DNA of 44,509 nt from assembly GCA_934359535.1 (NCBI GenBank), contig CAKRLN010000001.1, positions 1 through 44,509 of the forward strand. The letters run 5' to 3'. This document shows positions 15,766 to 25,224 of this stretch, in pieces. The position numbers were made by a program, and so were the translations under genes. Origin of the DNA: an uncultured Lachnospiraceae bacterium. Lineage in GTDB: Bacteria; Bacillota; Clostridia; Lachnospirales; Lachnospiraceae. How positions within the stretch are numbered: the stretch's first letter is position 1; every line of letters starts with the position of its first letter. The notes below the pieces were generated by a model, which searched no databases, was not told where the DNA came from, and worked only from the letters and a program-made list of their open reading frames with translations.

Positions 15766-17262
15766 ATGAAATTACAGAAGGATTATAAATTTTGGTTCTG
15801 TACAGGTTCACAGGATTTATACGGAGATGAATGTCTTGCAAATGTTGCAGCACATGCAAAACAGATTGTGGATGAATTAAACAAGTCAGGGGTTCTGCCG
15901 TATGAGGTCGTATGGAAACCGACATTGATTACAAATGAGCTGATCCGCAAAACCTTTAATGAGGCAAACATTGATGAGAACTGCGCTGGTGTGATCACAT
16001 GGATGCATACGTTTTCACCAGCCAAATCATGGATCTTAGGATTACAGGAATACCGTAAACCACTGCTCCATTTACATACACAGTTCAATAAAGAGCTGCC
16101 ATATGACACGATTGACATGGATTTTATGAATGAGAATCAGGCAGCACACGGAGACCGTGAGTTCGGCCACATTGTAAGCCGTATGAAGATCGAGAGAAAG
16201 GTTGTTGTCGGACACTGGTCCGAAAAAGAAGTTCAGGAGAAGATCGCTTCCTGGATGAGAACAGCAATCGGTATCGTGGAGAGCAGCCACATCCGCGTTA
16301 TGAGAGTTGCTGACAACATGAGAAATGTTGCAGTAACCGAAGGGGATAAGGTAGAGGCACAGCTGAAATTTGGCTGGGAGGTTGATGCCTACCCGGTAAA
16401 CGAGATCGCAGAATCTGTTGCAGCAGTTTCCGAATCGGATACGAATGCGCTTGTGGATGAGTACTATGACAAATACGATATTCTCTTAGAGGGAAGGGAT
16501 CCGGAAGAATTCAAACGCCACGTTGCCGTACAGGCACAGATCGAGCTGGGCTTCGAACGTTTCTTAGAGGAGAAAAACTATCAGGCAATTGTGACACACT
16601 TCGGAGATCTTGGTGCATTAAAGCAGCTTCCGGGACTTGCGATCCAAAGACTGATGGAAAAAGGCTATGGCTTCGGTGCAGAGGGTGACTGGAAGGTTGC
16701 TGCAATGGTACGTCTGATGAAGATTATGACAGCTGGAATGAAGGAAGCAAAGGGAACTTCTATGTTAGAGGATTATACCTATAATCTTGTTCCGGGAAAA
16801 GAGGGAATCCTTGAGGCACACATGTTAGAAATCTGCCCGACGATTGCGGATGGTCCGGTCAGCATCAAATGCCAGCCGCTTTCCATGGGGGACAGAGAAG
16901 ATCCTGCAAGACTTGTCTTTACTTCGAAAGAAGGACATGGTATTGCCACATCCTTAATCGATCTTGGAAACCGTTTCCGTCTGATCATTAACGATGTAGA
17001 TTGCAAGAAGACAGAAAAGCCAATGCCAAAGCTTCCGGTAGCAACTGCATTCTGGACACCACAGCCAGATTTACGTACCGGTGCAGAAGCATGGATTCTT
17101 GCCGGCGGCGCACATCATACTGCATTTACCTATGATCTGACGGCAGAGCAGATGGGAGACTGGGCAGCTGCAATGGGAATCGAGGCTGTTTATATTGACA
17201 AAGATACTAGGATCCGCGACTTCAAACGCGATCTTCTTCTTGGAGATGTTGTATACCGTTAA
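15766..17262 (+). CDS. araA: L-arabinose isomerase
   Basis: This 498-residue cytosolic enzyme converts L-arabinose to L-ribulose. The whole length matches AraA: the N-terminal FWFCTGSQDLYG, WMHTFSPAK, HLHTQFN, the catalytic-Glu blocks SMLEDYTY and HMLEICPT, and the C-terminal GGAHHTAF with a metal-ligand His. The block aligning with the Escherichia coli His350 region reads CQPLSMGDRED here, so that His seems absent (see findings). GGGAGAAGG lies about 4 bases before the ATG. It is first in the araA-araD-araB operon behind the AraR-controlled promoter; araD starts 18 bases after its stop. Confidence 0.97.
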   Translation: MKLQKDYKFWFCTGSQDLYGDECLANVAAHAKQIVDELNKSGVLPYEVVWKPTLITNELIRKTFNEANIDENCAGVITWMHTFSPAKSWILGLQEYRKPLLHLHTQFNKELPYDTIDMDFMNENQAAHGDREFGHIVSRMKIERKVVVGHWSEKEVQEKIASWMRTAIGIVESSHIRVMRVADNMRNVAVTEGDKVEAQLKFGWEVDAYPVNEIAESVAAVSESDTNALVDEYYDKYDILLEGRDPEEFKRHVAVQAQIELGFERFLEEKNYQAIVTHFGDLGALKQLPGLAIQRLMEKGYGFGAEGDWKVAAMVRLMKIMTAGMKEAKGTSMLEDYTYNLVPGKEGILEAHMLEICPTIADGPVSIKCQPLSMGDREDPARLVFTSKEGHGIATSLIDLGNRFRLIINDVDCKKTEKPMPKLPVATAFWTPQPDLRTGAEAWILAGGAHHTAFTYDLTAEQMGDWAAAMGIEAVYIDKDTRIRDFKRDLLLGDVVYR

Positions 17263-17280
17263 TTGGGAAAGGAAAACACA

Positions 17281-17976
17281 ATGTTAGAGGAATTAAAAAG
17301 ACAGGTCTATGAAGCAAATATGGAGCTTCCGAAACGGGGACTGATCACTTACACATGGGGAAATGTCAGTGGCATCGACCGCGAGAGCGGATATTTTGTG
17401 ATCAAGCCAAGCGGTGTGGATTATGATAAGCTGGCACCGGAGGATATGGTTGTCATGGATCTGGAAGGCAATAAGGTTGAAGGAAAATACAAGCCTTCCT
17501 CCGATACACCAACGCATCTTGAGCTTTATAAAAAATACCCGGAGATCGGCGGTGTGGTACATACCCACTCCCCGGAGGCAACCGCCTGGGCGCAGGCAGG
17601 AAGAGATATCCCGCTGTATGGAACAACGCATGCAGATTATTTCTTTGGCCCGATCCCGTGTGCAAGAAGCCTGACACCAGAAGAAATCAAGGAAGACTAT
17701 GAGACAAATACCGGATTGGTGATCATTGAGACTTTTGAGACAAGAGGCATAAACCCAATGTATACACCGGGTGTGCTTTGCACGAACCATGGTCCGTTCA
17801 CCTGGGGAAAGAATGCTGCGGAAGCAGTCCATAATGCCGTTGTGCTTGAGGAGGTTGCGAAAATGGCAGCAAAGACAGAACTGATTAATCCAAAGGTAAA
17901 ACCGGCACCAGACAGTATCCGCGATAAGCATTTCTTCCGTAAGCATGGCGCAAATGCTTACTATGGACAAAATTAA
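17281..17976 (+). CDS. araD: L-ribulose-5-phosphate 4-epimerase
   Basis: This 231-residue class II aldolase-fold enzyme converts L-ribulose 5-phosphate to D-xylulose 5-phosphate, the entry to the pentose phosphate or phosphoketolase route. The phosphate-binding loop GNVSG lies near residue 31. The zinc-binding histidines appear in [14 protein letters not shown] and TTHADYFFG, matching AraD. ATG 17281 is chosen because GGGAAAGGA lies about 7 bases upstream; an earlier in-frame TTG (17263) directly follows the araA stop and has no separate site. It lies between araA and the kinase gene. Confidence 0.96.
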   Translation: MLEELKRQVYEANMELPKRGLITYTWGNVSGIDRESGYFVIKPSGVDYDKLAPEDMVVMDLEGNKVEGKYKPSSDTPTHLELYKKYPEIGGVVHTHSPEATAWAQAGRDIPLYGTTHADYFFGPIPCARSLTPEEIKEDYETNTGLVIIETFETRGINPMYTPGVLCTNHGPFTWGKNAAEAVHNAVVLEEVAKMAAKTELINPKVKPAPDSIRDKHFFRKHGANAYYGQN

Positions 17977-17987
17977 GGGAGGATAGT

Positions 17988-19577
17988 ATGGATCAGAAAA
18001 GTTATATTGAAAGCGGAAAAGCTTCCCTTGGAATTGAGTTCGGATCAACACGTATTAAAGCAGTTCTGATCGGCGAGAATAATGAGCCAATCGCAGCAGG
18101 AACTCACGACTGGGAAAACCAGCTTGTCGGAAATATCTGGACCTATAGCTTAGATGCAATCTGGGAAGGACTTCAGGACTGCTATCAGAGCCTGCTTTCC
18201 GAGGTAAAGGAAAAATATGGCTGTACCATTAAACGGCTTGGTGCACTTGGCTTCAGTGCCATGATGCACGGTTATATGGCATTTGATGAAGCAGGTGAGC
18301 TTCTTGTGCCATTTCGCACGTGGAGAAATACAATCACAGGACAGGCATCGGAGGAGCTGACTGGGCTTTTCGGGTATCATATTCCGCAGCGGTGGAGCAT
18401 TGCACATCTGTATCAGGCAATGCTGAACAAAGAAGAACATGTGGAAAAGATCCACACCCTTCTTACACTGGCTGGCTATATTAACTGGCAGATGACCGGG
18501 GAGAAGGCAATCGGTGTCGGCGAGGCATCCGGAATGTTCCCAATTGACATTGAGACGAAGAAGTACAATGCCCGCATGATCGGTCAGTTTGATGAAAAAG
18601 TGTCCCAGATGGGGTACAGCTGGAAATTAGAGGAGCTGCTTCCAAAGGTACTTGTCGCAGGTGAGACGGCAGGTTATCTGACGGAAAAAGGGGCAAAAAA
18701 ACTCGATATCAGCGGTAATCTGGAACCGGGGGTTCCGGTTGCACCAGCAGAAGGTGATGCAGGAACCGGTATGACTGCAACAAACAGTGTTGCCGTAAGA
18801 ACAGGAAATGTTTCGGCTGGAACCTCTGTGTTTGGCATGATTGTTCTGGAGAAGGAGTTAAAAAGGGTATATGATGAGATCGACCTTGTGACAACGCCAA
18901 GTGGAAATCTTGTTGCGATGGCACACTGCAATAACTGCACCTCGGATCTGAATGCATGGATCGGCATCTTTAAAGAGTTTGCAGAAGCATTCGGAATGAA
19001 CATTGACAGGAATGATCTCTATGGTACGTTATACCACAAGGCTATGGAAGGGGATGCAGACTGTGGCGGGCTGCTCGCTTATAATTATTTTTCCGGGGAA
19101 CACATTACCGGATTTGATCAGGGAAGACCATTGTTTGTCCGCTCACCGGAGAGCCGCTTCAACCTTGCCAACTTCATGCGCACGAATTTGTATGCATCGC
19201 TTGGCGTGTTAAAGACCGGGCTTGATATCCTCTTAAAGAAGGAGGGAGTAAAGATCGATGTGATATTTGGTCACGGTGGCCTGTTTAAGACAAAGGGGGT
19301 TGGACAGAATATCCTTGCAGCAGCACTGGATACACCGGTTTCTGTTATGGAGACAGCAGGTGAAGGCGGAGCCTGGGGAATGGCACTCCTTGCCTCCTAT
19401 ATGGTAAACAAGTCAAAGGGACAGTCACTTGATGCTTATCTTGCAGAAAATGTATTCCATGGGGATACAGGCGTAAAGGTGGAACCGCAACCGGAAGATG
19501 TACAGGGCTTTGAAGCATTTATGGAACGCTACAGGGAAGGTCTTTCTATTGAGCGTGCAGCAGTAGAGCATCTATAG
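17988..19577 (+). CDS. araB: FGGY-family kinase, probable L-ribulokinase
   Basis: The 529-residue sugar kinase has the ribonuclease-H-like fold of the FGGY family: phosphate loop [15 protein letters not shown] (residues 13-27), substrate-side MMHGYMAF and TWRNTITGQ, and the C-terminal ATP motif [15 protein letters not shown] followed by [13 protein letters not shown]. It differs clearly from the E. coli AraB type and belongs to the Firmicutes group often labelled xylulokinase or generic ATPase. Position after araA and araD makes L-ribulose the likely substrate. GGGAGG lies about 7 bases before the start. It ends the operon with no terminator immediately after it. Confidence 0.88.
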   Translation: MDQKSYIESGKASLGIEFGSTRIKAVLIGENNEPIAAGTHDWENQLVGNIWTYSLDAIWEGLQDCYQSLLSEVKEKYGCTIKRLGALGFSAMMHGYMAFDEAGELLVPFRTWRNTITGQASEELTGLFGYHIPQRWSIAHLYQAMLNKEEHVEKIHTLLTLAGYINWQMTGEKAIGVGEASGMFPIDIETKKYNARMIGQFDEKVSQMGYSWKLEELLPKVLVAGETAGYLTEKGAKKLDISGNLEPGVPVAPAEGDAGTGMTATNSVAVRTGNVSAGTSVFGMIVLEKELKRVYDEIDLVTTPSGNLVAMAHCNNCTSDLNAWIGIFKEFAEAFGMNIDRNDLYGTLYHKAMEGDADCGGLLAYNYFSGEHITGFDQGRPLFVRSPESRFNLANFMRTNLYASLGVLKTGLDILLKKEGVKIDVIFGHGGLFKTKGVGQNILAAALDTPVSVMETAGEGGAWGMALLASYMVNKSKGQSLDAYLAENVFHGDTGVKVEPQPEDVQGFEAFMERYREGLSIERAAVEHL

Positions 19578-19649
19578 AAGCGTATGGAAATGTGGAGGTA
19601 TCTGCATCTGAAAGCGTTGCAAAAATTGTGTAAAAATGTCGTATAAACA

Positions 19650-19678
19650 TTGAAAAAAAAGCGATTTGCTGATATAAT
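19650..19678 (+). promoter_or_regulatory. Promoter upstream of the chemoreceptor gene
   Basis: TTGAAA (19650-19655), a 17-base spacer and TATAAT (19673-19678), preceded by TG for an extended -10. The same bases read GCTGATAT (19668-19675), one mismatch from the motility sigma (sigma-D/28) -10 GCCGATAT, with a poor -35 partner. The start point should be near 19685. Confidence 0.75.
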
Positions 19679-19700
19679 ATTTTCATAGTAATTTTAAGGG

Positions 19701-19732
19701 AAAGTGGAATTTATCATAAGTTCCACTTTTTT
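19701..19732 (+). terminator. Terminator-like hairpin inside the chemoreceptor leader
   Basis: AAAGTGGAA (19701-19709) pairs perfectly with TTCCACTTT (19721-19729) around an 11-base loop, and six Ts end at 19732. It lies about 16 bases after the predicted start of transcription and 20 bases before the gene. It could end the ara operon transcript, attenuate the chemoreceptor message, or both. Confidence 0.7.
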
Positions 19733-19752
19733 CTACTGTAGGGGGAGCTGGA

Positions 19753-21615
19753 ATGGGCAGACAAAAGAAAGAAAAGACGAATTCTCCGGAAGCCAAAAAG
19801 CTTCTGAAGAAAGCACAAAAGAAGGAACGGAGTCTGAAAAAGCAGACAAAACCGGCAAAGAACACAGACGGAAAAGGAAAGGGCAGGAAGAAAAGACAAA
19901 CGGTAAGCTACGAGCTTTCAAAGAAAGGCATGAAATCCCTAAATGCGGTATTTGTACTTGGATTTGGCATTATACTTGCAGTGTATGTAGTCACGCAGAT
20001 TACAATCAACTCTGTTTTGAATAATGCAAAGCATGCGGCACAGCAAATGGAGAAGGAATCCATGGTTGTTATGACGGAAGCATCGAATATCCGCATGGAC
20101 ATTTTACAGGTGCAGAATAGCATGACATCGATGACTGCACAGCAATCGGTTACGGATACCGGGCTTGCATCGGTTGATAAGTATTCTGAGGCATTGGAGA
20201 AGTCTATTGAAACAGTCGTTGCGATTGACAAAGAGCATGAGAATGGATGGAACATTGTGTCTACGAAATTTGATTCCTTCTGTAAGAAGGGGCAGAATAT
20301 GGCAGAACAGTCGGAGACAAAAGGGGTTGGCTCCGCAAGCTTCTATCTGTCGTCTTTTATGGACGATGCGGATCTGATTAACCAGTGTGTCGACAAATTA
20401 GTTGCCTATGCACAGGAATCCTTTGAGAATCAGGCAGACCAGATCAATCTGATCATAAGCGGATGTCAGAAGGCAAGCTATGTAAGCAGTGCTGTCATGA
20501 TCGTTATTATTCTGATTGTTATCCGCTACTTTACAATCACTGTTGTGAAACCGATCAGCACAGTTACGAAAGAGCTGGATGCACTTGCAAAGAGAGACCT
20601 TACAAGAAAGCCGATCCCAATCAAGGGAAGAAATGAGATCGCAAGGCTTTCAGCGGCATCCAATGAGCTGCTTGGCTCTATGAAGGACGTTATGGGAATG
20701 CTTACAACGTCAAGTGATGATTTAAATGAAGCATCGGATTCCATGAATGTGAAATCTGATCAGGTATGCAGGAACATCGGCGAAATCACAGAAGCAATCT
20801 CTGATATTGCAGCCCGTGTCAATGATCAGGTCAGCAGTATTGAGGAGACAGGACAGCAGATGTCCAGACTTGAGAAGATTGCCTCACAAAATGAGGATAT
20901 CTCAAGCCAGCTTGCAGACACAAGTACACAGATTGCGGCCGCAAGCGAAGCTGGAACCGCAGTGCTTGAGGAGCTGACTACCGTAACAAAGGATGCGGAA
21001 AGCTCCTTTACAAAGATTTTTGACAGCATTGAAAGAATCAATACAAGTACAGAACGCATTGCAAAGGCATCGGATATGATTCAGAGCATTGCATCACAGA
21101 CGAACCTCTTATCCTTGAATGCATCGATCGAGGCTGCGCGTGCAGGGGAAGCAGGAAAAGGCTTTGCAGTTGTTGCAGATGAGATCCGTAAGCTTTCCGA
21201 GGAATCCGCAAATTGTGTGCATGACATTAACGAAATGCTAAATGAACTGAAGGCATGTGTTCAGAATGCGACAGAGCAGAGCGAGAATGTAAAACAGAAT
21301 GTTGAGAAGCAGGTTGATGGCGTTCATCATACGCAGGAGAGATATTCCGATATTACAGATAGTATCAATGGAATTAACGGACAGATCACAACACTTGGGG
21401 AAATCACACAGGATCTGACCGACATCTGCAAGGTTATCAGTGAGGCAGTAGAGGAGATCAATCAGTCAGCAGAACAGAGTGCAGCAGCGGCAGAGGAAAC
21501 GAGCGCATCTGCACAGGAGGTTTTAGCATCGATGCAGGAGATCAATCAGGAATGTCAGAATACAAAAGCACTTTCTGGAGAATTGAAGGATCACGTAAAA
21601 CTTTATACCTTATAA
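19753..21615 (+). CDS. Methyl-accepting chemotaxis protein
   Basis: The 620-residue membrane chemoreceptor starts with an unusually long, Lys-rich cytoplasmic extension (residues 1-60). TM1 is about 62-84, then a helical extracellular sensor (85-240) of the four-helix-bundle type, TM2 about 243-262, a HAMP domain, and a long coiled-coil signalling domain. The conserved tip (about 446-485) contains [18 protein letters not shown], the CheA/CheW contact region. Methylation helices flank it ([14 protein letters not shown] near 570). No CheB/CheR-tethering pentapeptide is seen at the C-terminus. GGGGGAG lies about 5 bases before the start. The ligand is unknown; being next to the ara operon does not by itself show arabinose sensing. 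Confidence 0.95.
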   Translation: MGRQKKEKTNSPEAKKLLKKAQKKERSLKKQTKPAKNTDGKGKGRKKRQTVSYELSKKGMKSLNAVFVLGFGIILAVYVVTQITINSVLNNAKHAAQQMEKESMVVMTEASNIRMDILQVQNSMTSMTAQQSVTDTGLASVDKYSEALEKSIETVVAIDKEHENGWNIVSTKFDSFCKKGQNMAEQSETKGVGSASFYLSSFMDDADLINQCVDKLVAYAQESFENQADQINLIISGCQKASYVSSAVMIVIILIVIRYFTITVVKPISTVTKELDALAKRDLTRKPIPIKGRNEIARLSAASNELLGSMKDVMGMLTTSSDDLNEASDSMNVKSDQVCRNIGEITEAISDIAARVNDQVSSIEETGQQMSRLEKIASQNEDISSQLADTSTQIAAASEAGTAVLEELTTVTKDAESSFTKIFDSIERINTSTERIAKASDMIQSIASQTNLLSLNASIEAARAGEAGKGFAVVADEIRKLSEESANCVHDINEMLNELKACVQNATEQSENVKQNVEKQVDGVHHTQERYSDITDSINGINGQITTLGEITQDLTDICKVISEAVEEINQSAEQSAAAAEETSASAQEVLASMQEINQECQNTKALSGELKDHVKLYTL

Positions 21616-21627
21616 AAGAAGCATCAA

Positions 21628-21653
21628 GGGGGAATCTGTATTGGGATTCCCTC
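21628..21653 (+). terminator. Weak terminator hairpin after the chemoreceptor gene
   Basis: GGGGGAATC (21628-21636) pairs with GATTCCCTC (21645-21653), with one G-U. The following tract is T-rich but interrupted (CGTTTGTGTTT), so termination may be partial. The hairpin overlaps the next promoter. Confidence 0.5.
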
Positions 21654-21669
21654 CGTTTGTGTTTACAAT
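21641..21669 (+). promoter_or_regulatory. Probable promoter for the aminotransferase gene
   Basis: TTGGGA (21641-21646), 17 bases, TACAAT (21664-21669), 25 bases before the ATG. The -35 falls inside the preceding hairpin. Confidence 0.5.
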
Positions 21670-21693
21670 ATAGAAGCTTTTAAGGAGGAAATT

Positions 21694-22884
21694 ATGGAAC
21701 TGATATCAGAAAAAATGTATGAGCTTGGAAGCAAACGTTCTGCAATCCGTGAGTTATTTGAATATGGAAAAAAACGGGCAGAGGTTGTCGGGGCAGAGAA
21801 TGTCTATGACTTCTCCCTTGGGAATCCAACTGTCCCGGCACCAGACTGTGTCAATGAACTGATCTGTGAGCTGACAGAGGAGTTAAATTCCATACAGCTG
21901 CATGGCTATACATCTGCACAGGGAGATCTTTCGTGCAGACAGGCAGTTGCGGATTACCTGAATCAGACCTATGAAACACATTTTCATGCAGATAACTTTT
22001 ATATGACGATGGGAGCAGCAGCATCGCTTTCTTTGTGCTTTCGCAGCCTTACAACATCTGCGGAGGATGAGTTTATTACAATTGCACCGTTTTTCCCGGA
22101 ATACCGCGTGTTTGTGGAAGCAGCGGGGGCGAAGCTTGTAGTCATTCCACCGGATACCTCAAATTTCCAGATTGATTTTGCGGCACTGGAGCTTGCGCTG
22201 ACACCGCATACGAAGGGAATTATTATCAATTCACCGAACAATCCATCCGGTGCGGTATATAAAGCACAGACGATTACAGCACTTGCAGAGCTTCTTCGTC
22301 AGAAATCAAAAGAATTCGGAACACAGATCTTTCTGATTTCCGATGAACCATACCGTGAGATCGCATATGATGTCGAAGTTCCATATGTTACAAAATATTA
22401 TGAGAACACACTGGTATGCTATTCTTACAGTAAATCGCTTTCGCTTCCTGGAGAAAGGATTGGCTTTGTACTCGTACCGGATGAAGCATATGAGAGTAAG
22501 TGCCTGTATGCGGCAATCTGCGGAGCCGGCCGTGCGCTTGGCTATGTATGTGCACCGAGTCTGTTCCAGAAGGTGGTGGCACGCTGTGTGGGCGCAACCG
22601 GGGACATTCAGGCATACCGGAAGAACCGTGATCTTCTCTATGATGGACTTACAAGGATTGGATATGAGTGCTTTAAGCCAGACGGCGCTTTTTATATGTT
22701 TGTAAAGGCACTTGAGGAAGATGCGGATGCGTTCTGTGAAAAAGCCAGGGAAGAGGATATTCTTATTGTTTCAGCGGTGGGCTTTGGCTGTCCGGGGTAT
22801 GTAAGAATTTCCTATTGTGTGGATGCGGATATGATTGAGCGTTCATTTGCTGCATTTGAGCGTCTGTATCATAAATATGATTAA
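21694..22884 (+). CDS. PLP-dependent aminotransferase, fold type I (class I/II)
   Basis: The 396-residue enzyme has fold type I landmarks: SLGNPTVPAP near residue 42, N-S-P-N-N-P-S-G-A for the substrate carboxylate, an Asp in ISDEPYRE that contacts the pyridine ring, and the Schiff-base lysine Lys247 in SYSKSLSLPGERIGF. It is closest in style to the AspC/AlaA-like aspartate or aromatic transaminases. Lachnospiraceae carry several of these and the amino acid specificity cannot be read. AAGGAGG lies about 6 bases before the start. It precedes the purine operon by 83 bases, but nothing shows a functional link. Confidence 0.92.
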   Translation: MELISEKMYELGSKRSAIRELFEYGKKRAEVVGAENVYDFSLGNPTVPAPDCVNELICELTEELNSIQLHGYTSAQGDLSCRQAVADYLNQTYETHFHADNFYMTMGAAASLSLCFRSLTTSAEDEFITIAPFFPEYRVFVEAAGAKLVVIPPDTSNFQIDFAALELALTPHTKGIIINSPNNPSGAVYKAQTITALAELLRQKSKEFGTQIFLISDEPYREIAYDVEVPYVTKYYENTLVCYSYSKSLSLPGERIGFVLVPDEAYESKCLYAAICGAGRALGYVCAPSLFQKVVARCVGATGDIQAYRKNRDLLYDGLTRIGYECFKPDGAFYMFVKALEEDADAFCEKAREEDILIVSAVGFGCPGYVRISYCVDADMIERSFAAFERLYHKYD

Positions 22885-22967
22885 AGGGTCAAAAGGGATC
22901 ATCCATGCATGCCAGCATGCAATTCGATAGATGCCTTAAGATAAAGTAAAATTATAAGGAGACTACT

Positions 22968-24401
22968 ATGAAAATCACAAAAGAGACAAAGGGAACGAAA
23001 GAGTTCACTTCGCCGTATGACTTTTACGGAAAAATTCCGACCGGAAGTGCAGTCCTTTATGGATTGCAGCACGTACTTGCAATGTTTGTCGGAAACCTGA
23101 CACCACTTATCGTAATCTGTGGTGCCTGCGGAATCGGTGCAGCATCCGATTTTGCATCCGTATATGTGGAGCTTTTGCAGAATGCAATGATCATTGCAGG
23201 TGTTGTAACGTTAATCCAGCTGTTTTCTATCGGACCAGTCGGAGGAAAGGTGCCGATTATTATGGGTACAAGCTCTGGCTTTATCGGGGTATTCAGCAGT
23301 GTCGCAAACATTATGGGCGGCGGAGTGCTTGCTTATGGAGCAATTATGGGAGCGTCGATTATCGGAGGACTTTTTGAAGGTGTGCTTGGTTTATTTTTAA
23401 AACCGCTGCGAAAGTTTTTCCCAGCGATTGTAACCGGTACGGTGGTTCTTTCTATCGGGCTTTCCCTGATCAGCGTTGGAGTAAATTCCTTTGGAGGAGG
23501 TGCTTCTGCAAAGGATTTTGGTTCTATTGAGAACCTTCTGATCGGTCTGCTTGTGCTTTGCATTATTCTTGCTGTGAAGCATTTTGCAAAAGGAATTGCA
23601 GGTTCATCAGCAATTCTGATCGGTATTATCTGTGGCTATATTATCTGTGGGATTATGGGCGTCATGCTTCCGACAACCGGGGTCGATGCAGATGGAATAC
23701 AGTATACAAAAGCATGGGTTTTAAATTTTGATAAGGTAAAGGAAGCCAGCTGGTTTGCATTTCCTGCAATTCTTCCGGTAAAGCCGGTATTTGATATGCG
23801 GGCAATCATTCCGGTGTTAATTATGTTTGTCGTTACCGCGGTTGAGACAGTTGGAGATATTTCCGGAGTTATGGTTGGCGGACTTGGAAGAGAGGCAACG
23901 GATGAGGAATTATCCGGCGGTGTTATGTGTGATGGACTTGGATCTTCCCTTGCAGCAGTGTTTGGTGTACTTCCAAATACATCCTTCAGCCAGAATGTCG
24001 GTCTTGTTACGATGACAAAGGTTGTAAACCGTATGGCACTTTCCTGTGGAGCAATCTTTTTGATTCTCTGTGGTCTGTTTCCGAAGCTTGCGGCACTGAT
24101 TTCCATTATGCCGCAGAGTGTACTTGGCGGGGCCGCCGTTATGATGTTTTCTTCTATCGTAATCAGTGGTATCCAGTTGATCACAAAAGAGCCGCTTGAC
24201 GCAAGAAATATTACGATCGTATCCGTAGCACTTGGTCTTGGATATGGCCTTGGGGCAAACAGTGCAATTCTTACAAATCTGCCGCAGGTATTACAGCTGA
24301 TCTGTGGGGAATCCGGAATCGTTCCGGCAGCGTTTGTTGCAATTATCCTCAATGTCATTCTTCCAAAGGATCAGCCTGTAGAACAAGCAGACAACAAATA
24401 A
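22968..24401 (+). CDS. NCS2-family purine permease (xanthine/urate type)
   Basis: The 477-residue polytopic membrane protein is a nucleobase:cation symporter of the NCS2 family (Xan_ur_permease). The TM8 signature reads V-T-A-V-E-T-V-G-D and the NCS2 motif Q-N-V-G-L-V-T-M-T-K. In characterised members Q-N at this site goes with xanthine or urate transport, whereas E-N goes with uracil. AAGGAG lies about 6 bases before the ATG. The three hydroxylase subunit genes follow from 16 bases after its stop, so permease and enzyme probably act on the same imported heterocycle. Confidence 0.93.
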   Translation: MKITKETKGTKEFTSPYDFYGKIPTGSAVLYGLQHVLAMFVGNLTPLIVICGACGIGAASDFASVYVELLQNAMIIAGVVTLIQLFSIGPVGGKVPIIMGTSSGFIGVFSSVANIMGGGVLAYGAIMGASIIGGLFEGVLGLFLKPLRKFFPAIVTGTVVLSIGLSLISVGVNSFGGGASAKDFGSIENLLIGLLVLCIILAVKHFAKGIAGSSAILIGIICGYIICGIMGVMLPTTGVDADGIQYTKAWVLNFDKVKEASWFAFPAILPVKPVFDMRAIIPVLIMFVVTAVETVGDISGVMVGGLGREATDEELSGGVMCDGLGSSLAAVFGVLPNTSFSQNVGLVTMTKVVNRMALSCGAIFLILCGLFPKLAALISIMPQSVLGGAAVMMFSSIVISGIQLITKEPLDARNITIVSVALGLGYGLGANSAILTNLPQVLQLICGESGIVPAAFVAIILNVILPKDQPVEQADNK

Positions 24402-24417
24402 AAAATGAGGTGGGGCA

Positions 24418-25224
24418 ATGCTTCGATTTAAGCAGTATTACAAAGTAGAAACAATTGATGAGGCGTATGAATTAAACCAGAAAAAGGCAAATCATATTAT
24501 GGCGGGAAATTTGTGGTTAAGACAGCAGAACCGCACGATTGGAGGCGTGATTGATTTATCAGGCCTGGGACTGGATCAGATCGAGGAAACGGAGAATGCA
24601 TTTGTGATCGGTGCAATGACAACACTCCGTCAGCTTGAATGTCATCAGGGGCTTTCTGGATATTTGCATGGCGCAGCACGGGAGAGCGTGCGTCATATTG
24701 TAGGAGTACAGTTCCGCAACATGGCAACGGTTGGTGGAAGTCTGTATGGCAGATATGGATTTTCTGATGTGCTCACACTTTTCCTTGCACTTGATGCACG
24801 GATTAAGCTGCATGCAGCAGGAGAGGTGGCACTTTCCGATTATGTGAAGGAGAAGCCGGACCGGGATATTATCGAGTATGTGATTCTGCCCAAAAAGGTG
24901 GAGCGTTGTGCCTACTTAAGTATCCGGAACAGTCAGACGGATTTTCCGGTGCTGACCTGCTGTATGGCAGAGGTGGATGGAAGAATTCAGGGCACAATCG
25001 GGGCAAGACCAGGACATGCAGTGCTGTTTTGTGACGAAGCGGGCATTTGCTCCGATGGGATCACAGAGGAAAACGCAGCATTATTTGCAGATTATGTAAA
25101 AGCACATGTAACAACAGGCAGTAACTACCGTGCAGGCGCAGAATACCGCCGTAAAATGGCAGGTGTGCTGACAAAACGGGCACTGCTTTTGATGGCAGAG
25201 AAGAAAGAAGGAGGGCTTAAGTAA
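24418..25224 (+). CDS. FAD-binding subunit of a molybdenum hydroxylase (xanthine dehydrogenase type)
   Basis: The 268-residue subunit matches the CoxM/XdhB family. A short N-terminal FAD-binding lobe contains HIMAGNLWLR (usually A-G-G-T-D-L, degenerate here). The VGVQFRNMATVGGSLYGRYGFSD block binds the FAD phosphate and isoalloxazine, and a CO dehydrogenase flavoprotein C-terminal domain closes the chain. It carries electrons from the Fe-S subunit to NAD+ or another acceptor. The first gly-rich loop AGGTD appearing as AGNLW is a departure from the consensus. GAGGTGGGG lies directly before the ATG. The stop overlaps the next start by one base (TAATG). Confidence 0.92.
   Translation: MLRFKQYYKVETIDEAYELNQKKANHIMAGNLWLRQQNRTIGGVIDLSGLGLDQIEETENAFVIGAMTTLRQLECHQGLSGYLHGAARESVRHIVGVQFRNMATVGGSLYGRYGFSDVLTLFLALDARIKLHAAGEVALSDYVKEKPDRDIIEYVILPKKVERCAYLSIRNSQTDFPVLTCCMAEVDGRIQGTIGARPGHAVLFCDEAGICSDGITEENAALFADYVKAHVTTGSNYRAGAEYRRKMAGVLTKRALLLMAEKKEGGLK

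Noticed and set aside
17293..18051. 252-codon open frame antisense to araD
   Set aside because: It lies opposite a complete araD and the araB start, with Cys- and His-rich composition typical of a shadow frame.
23636..24358. 240-codon open frame on the minus strand inside the NCS2 permease gene
   Set aside because: It is antisense to an intact transporter, lacks a ribosome binding site and shows no recognisable domain.
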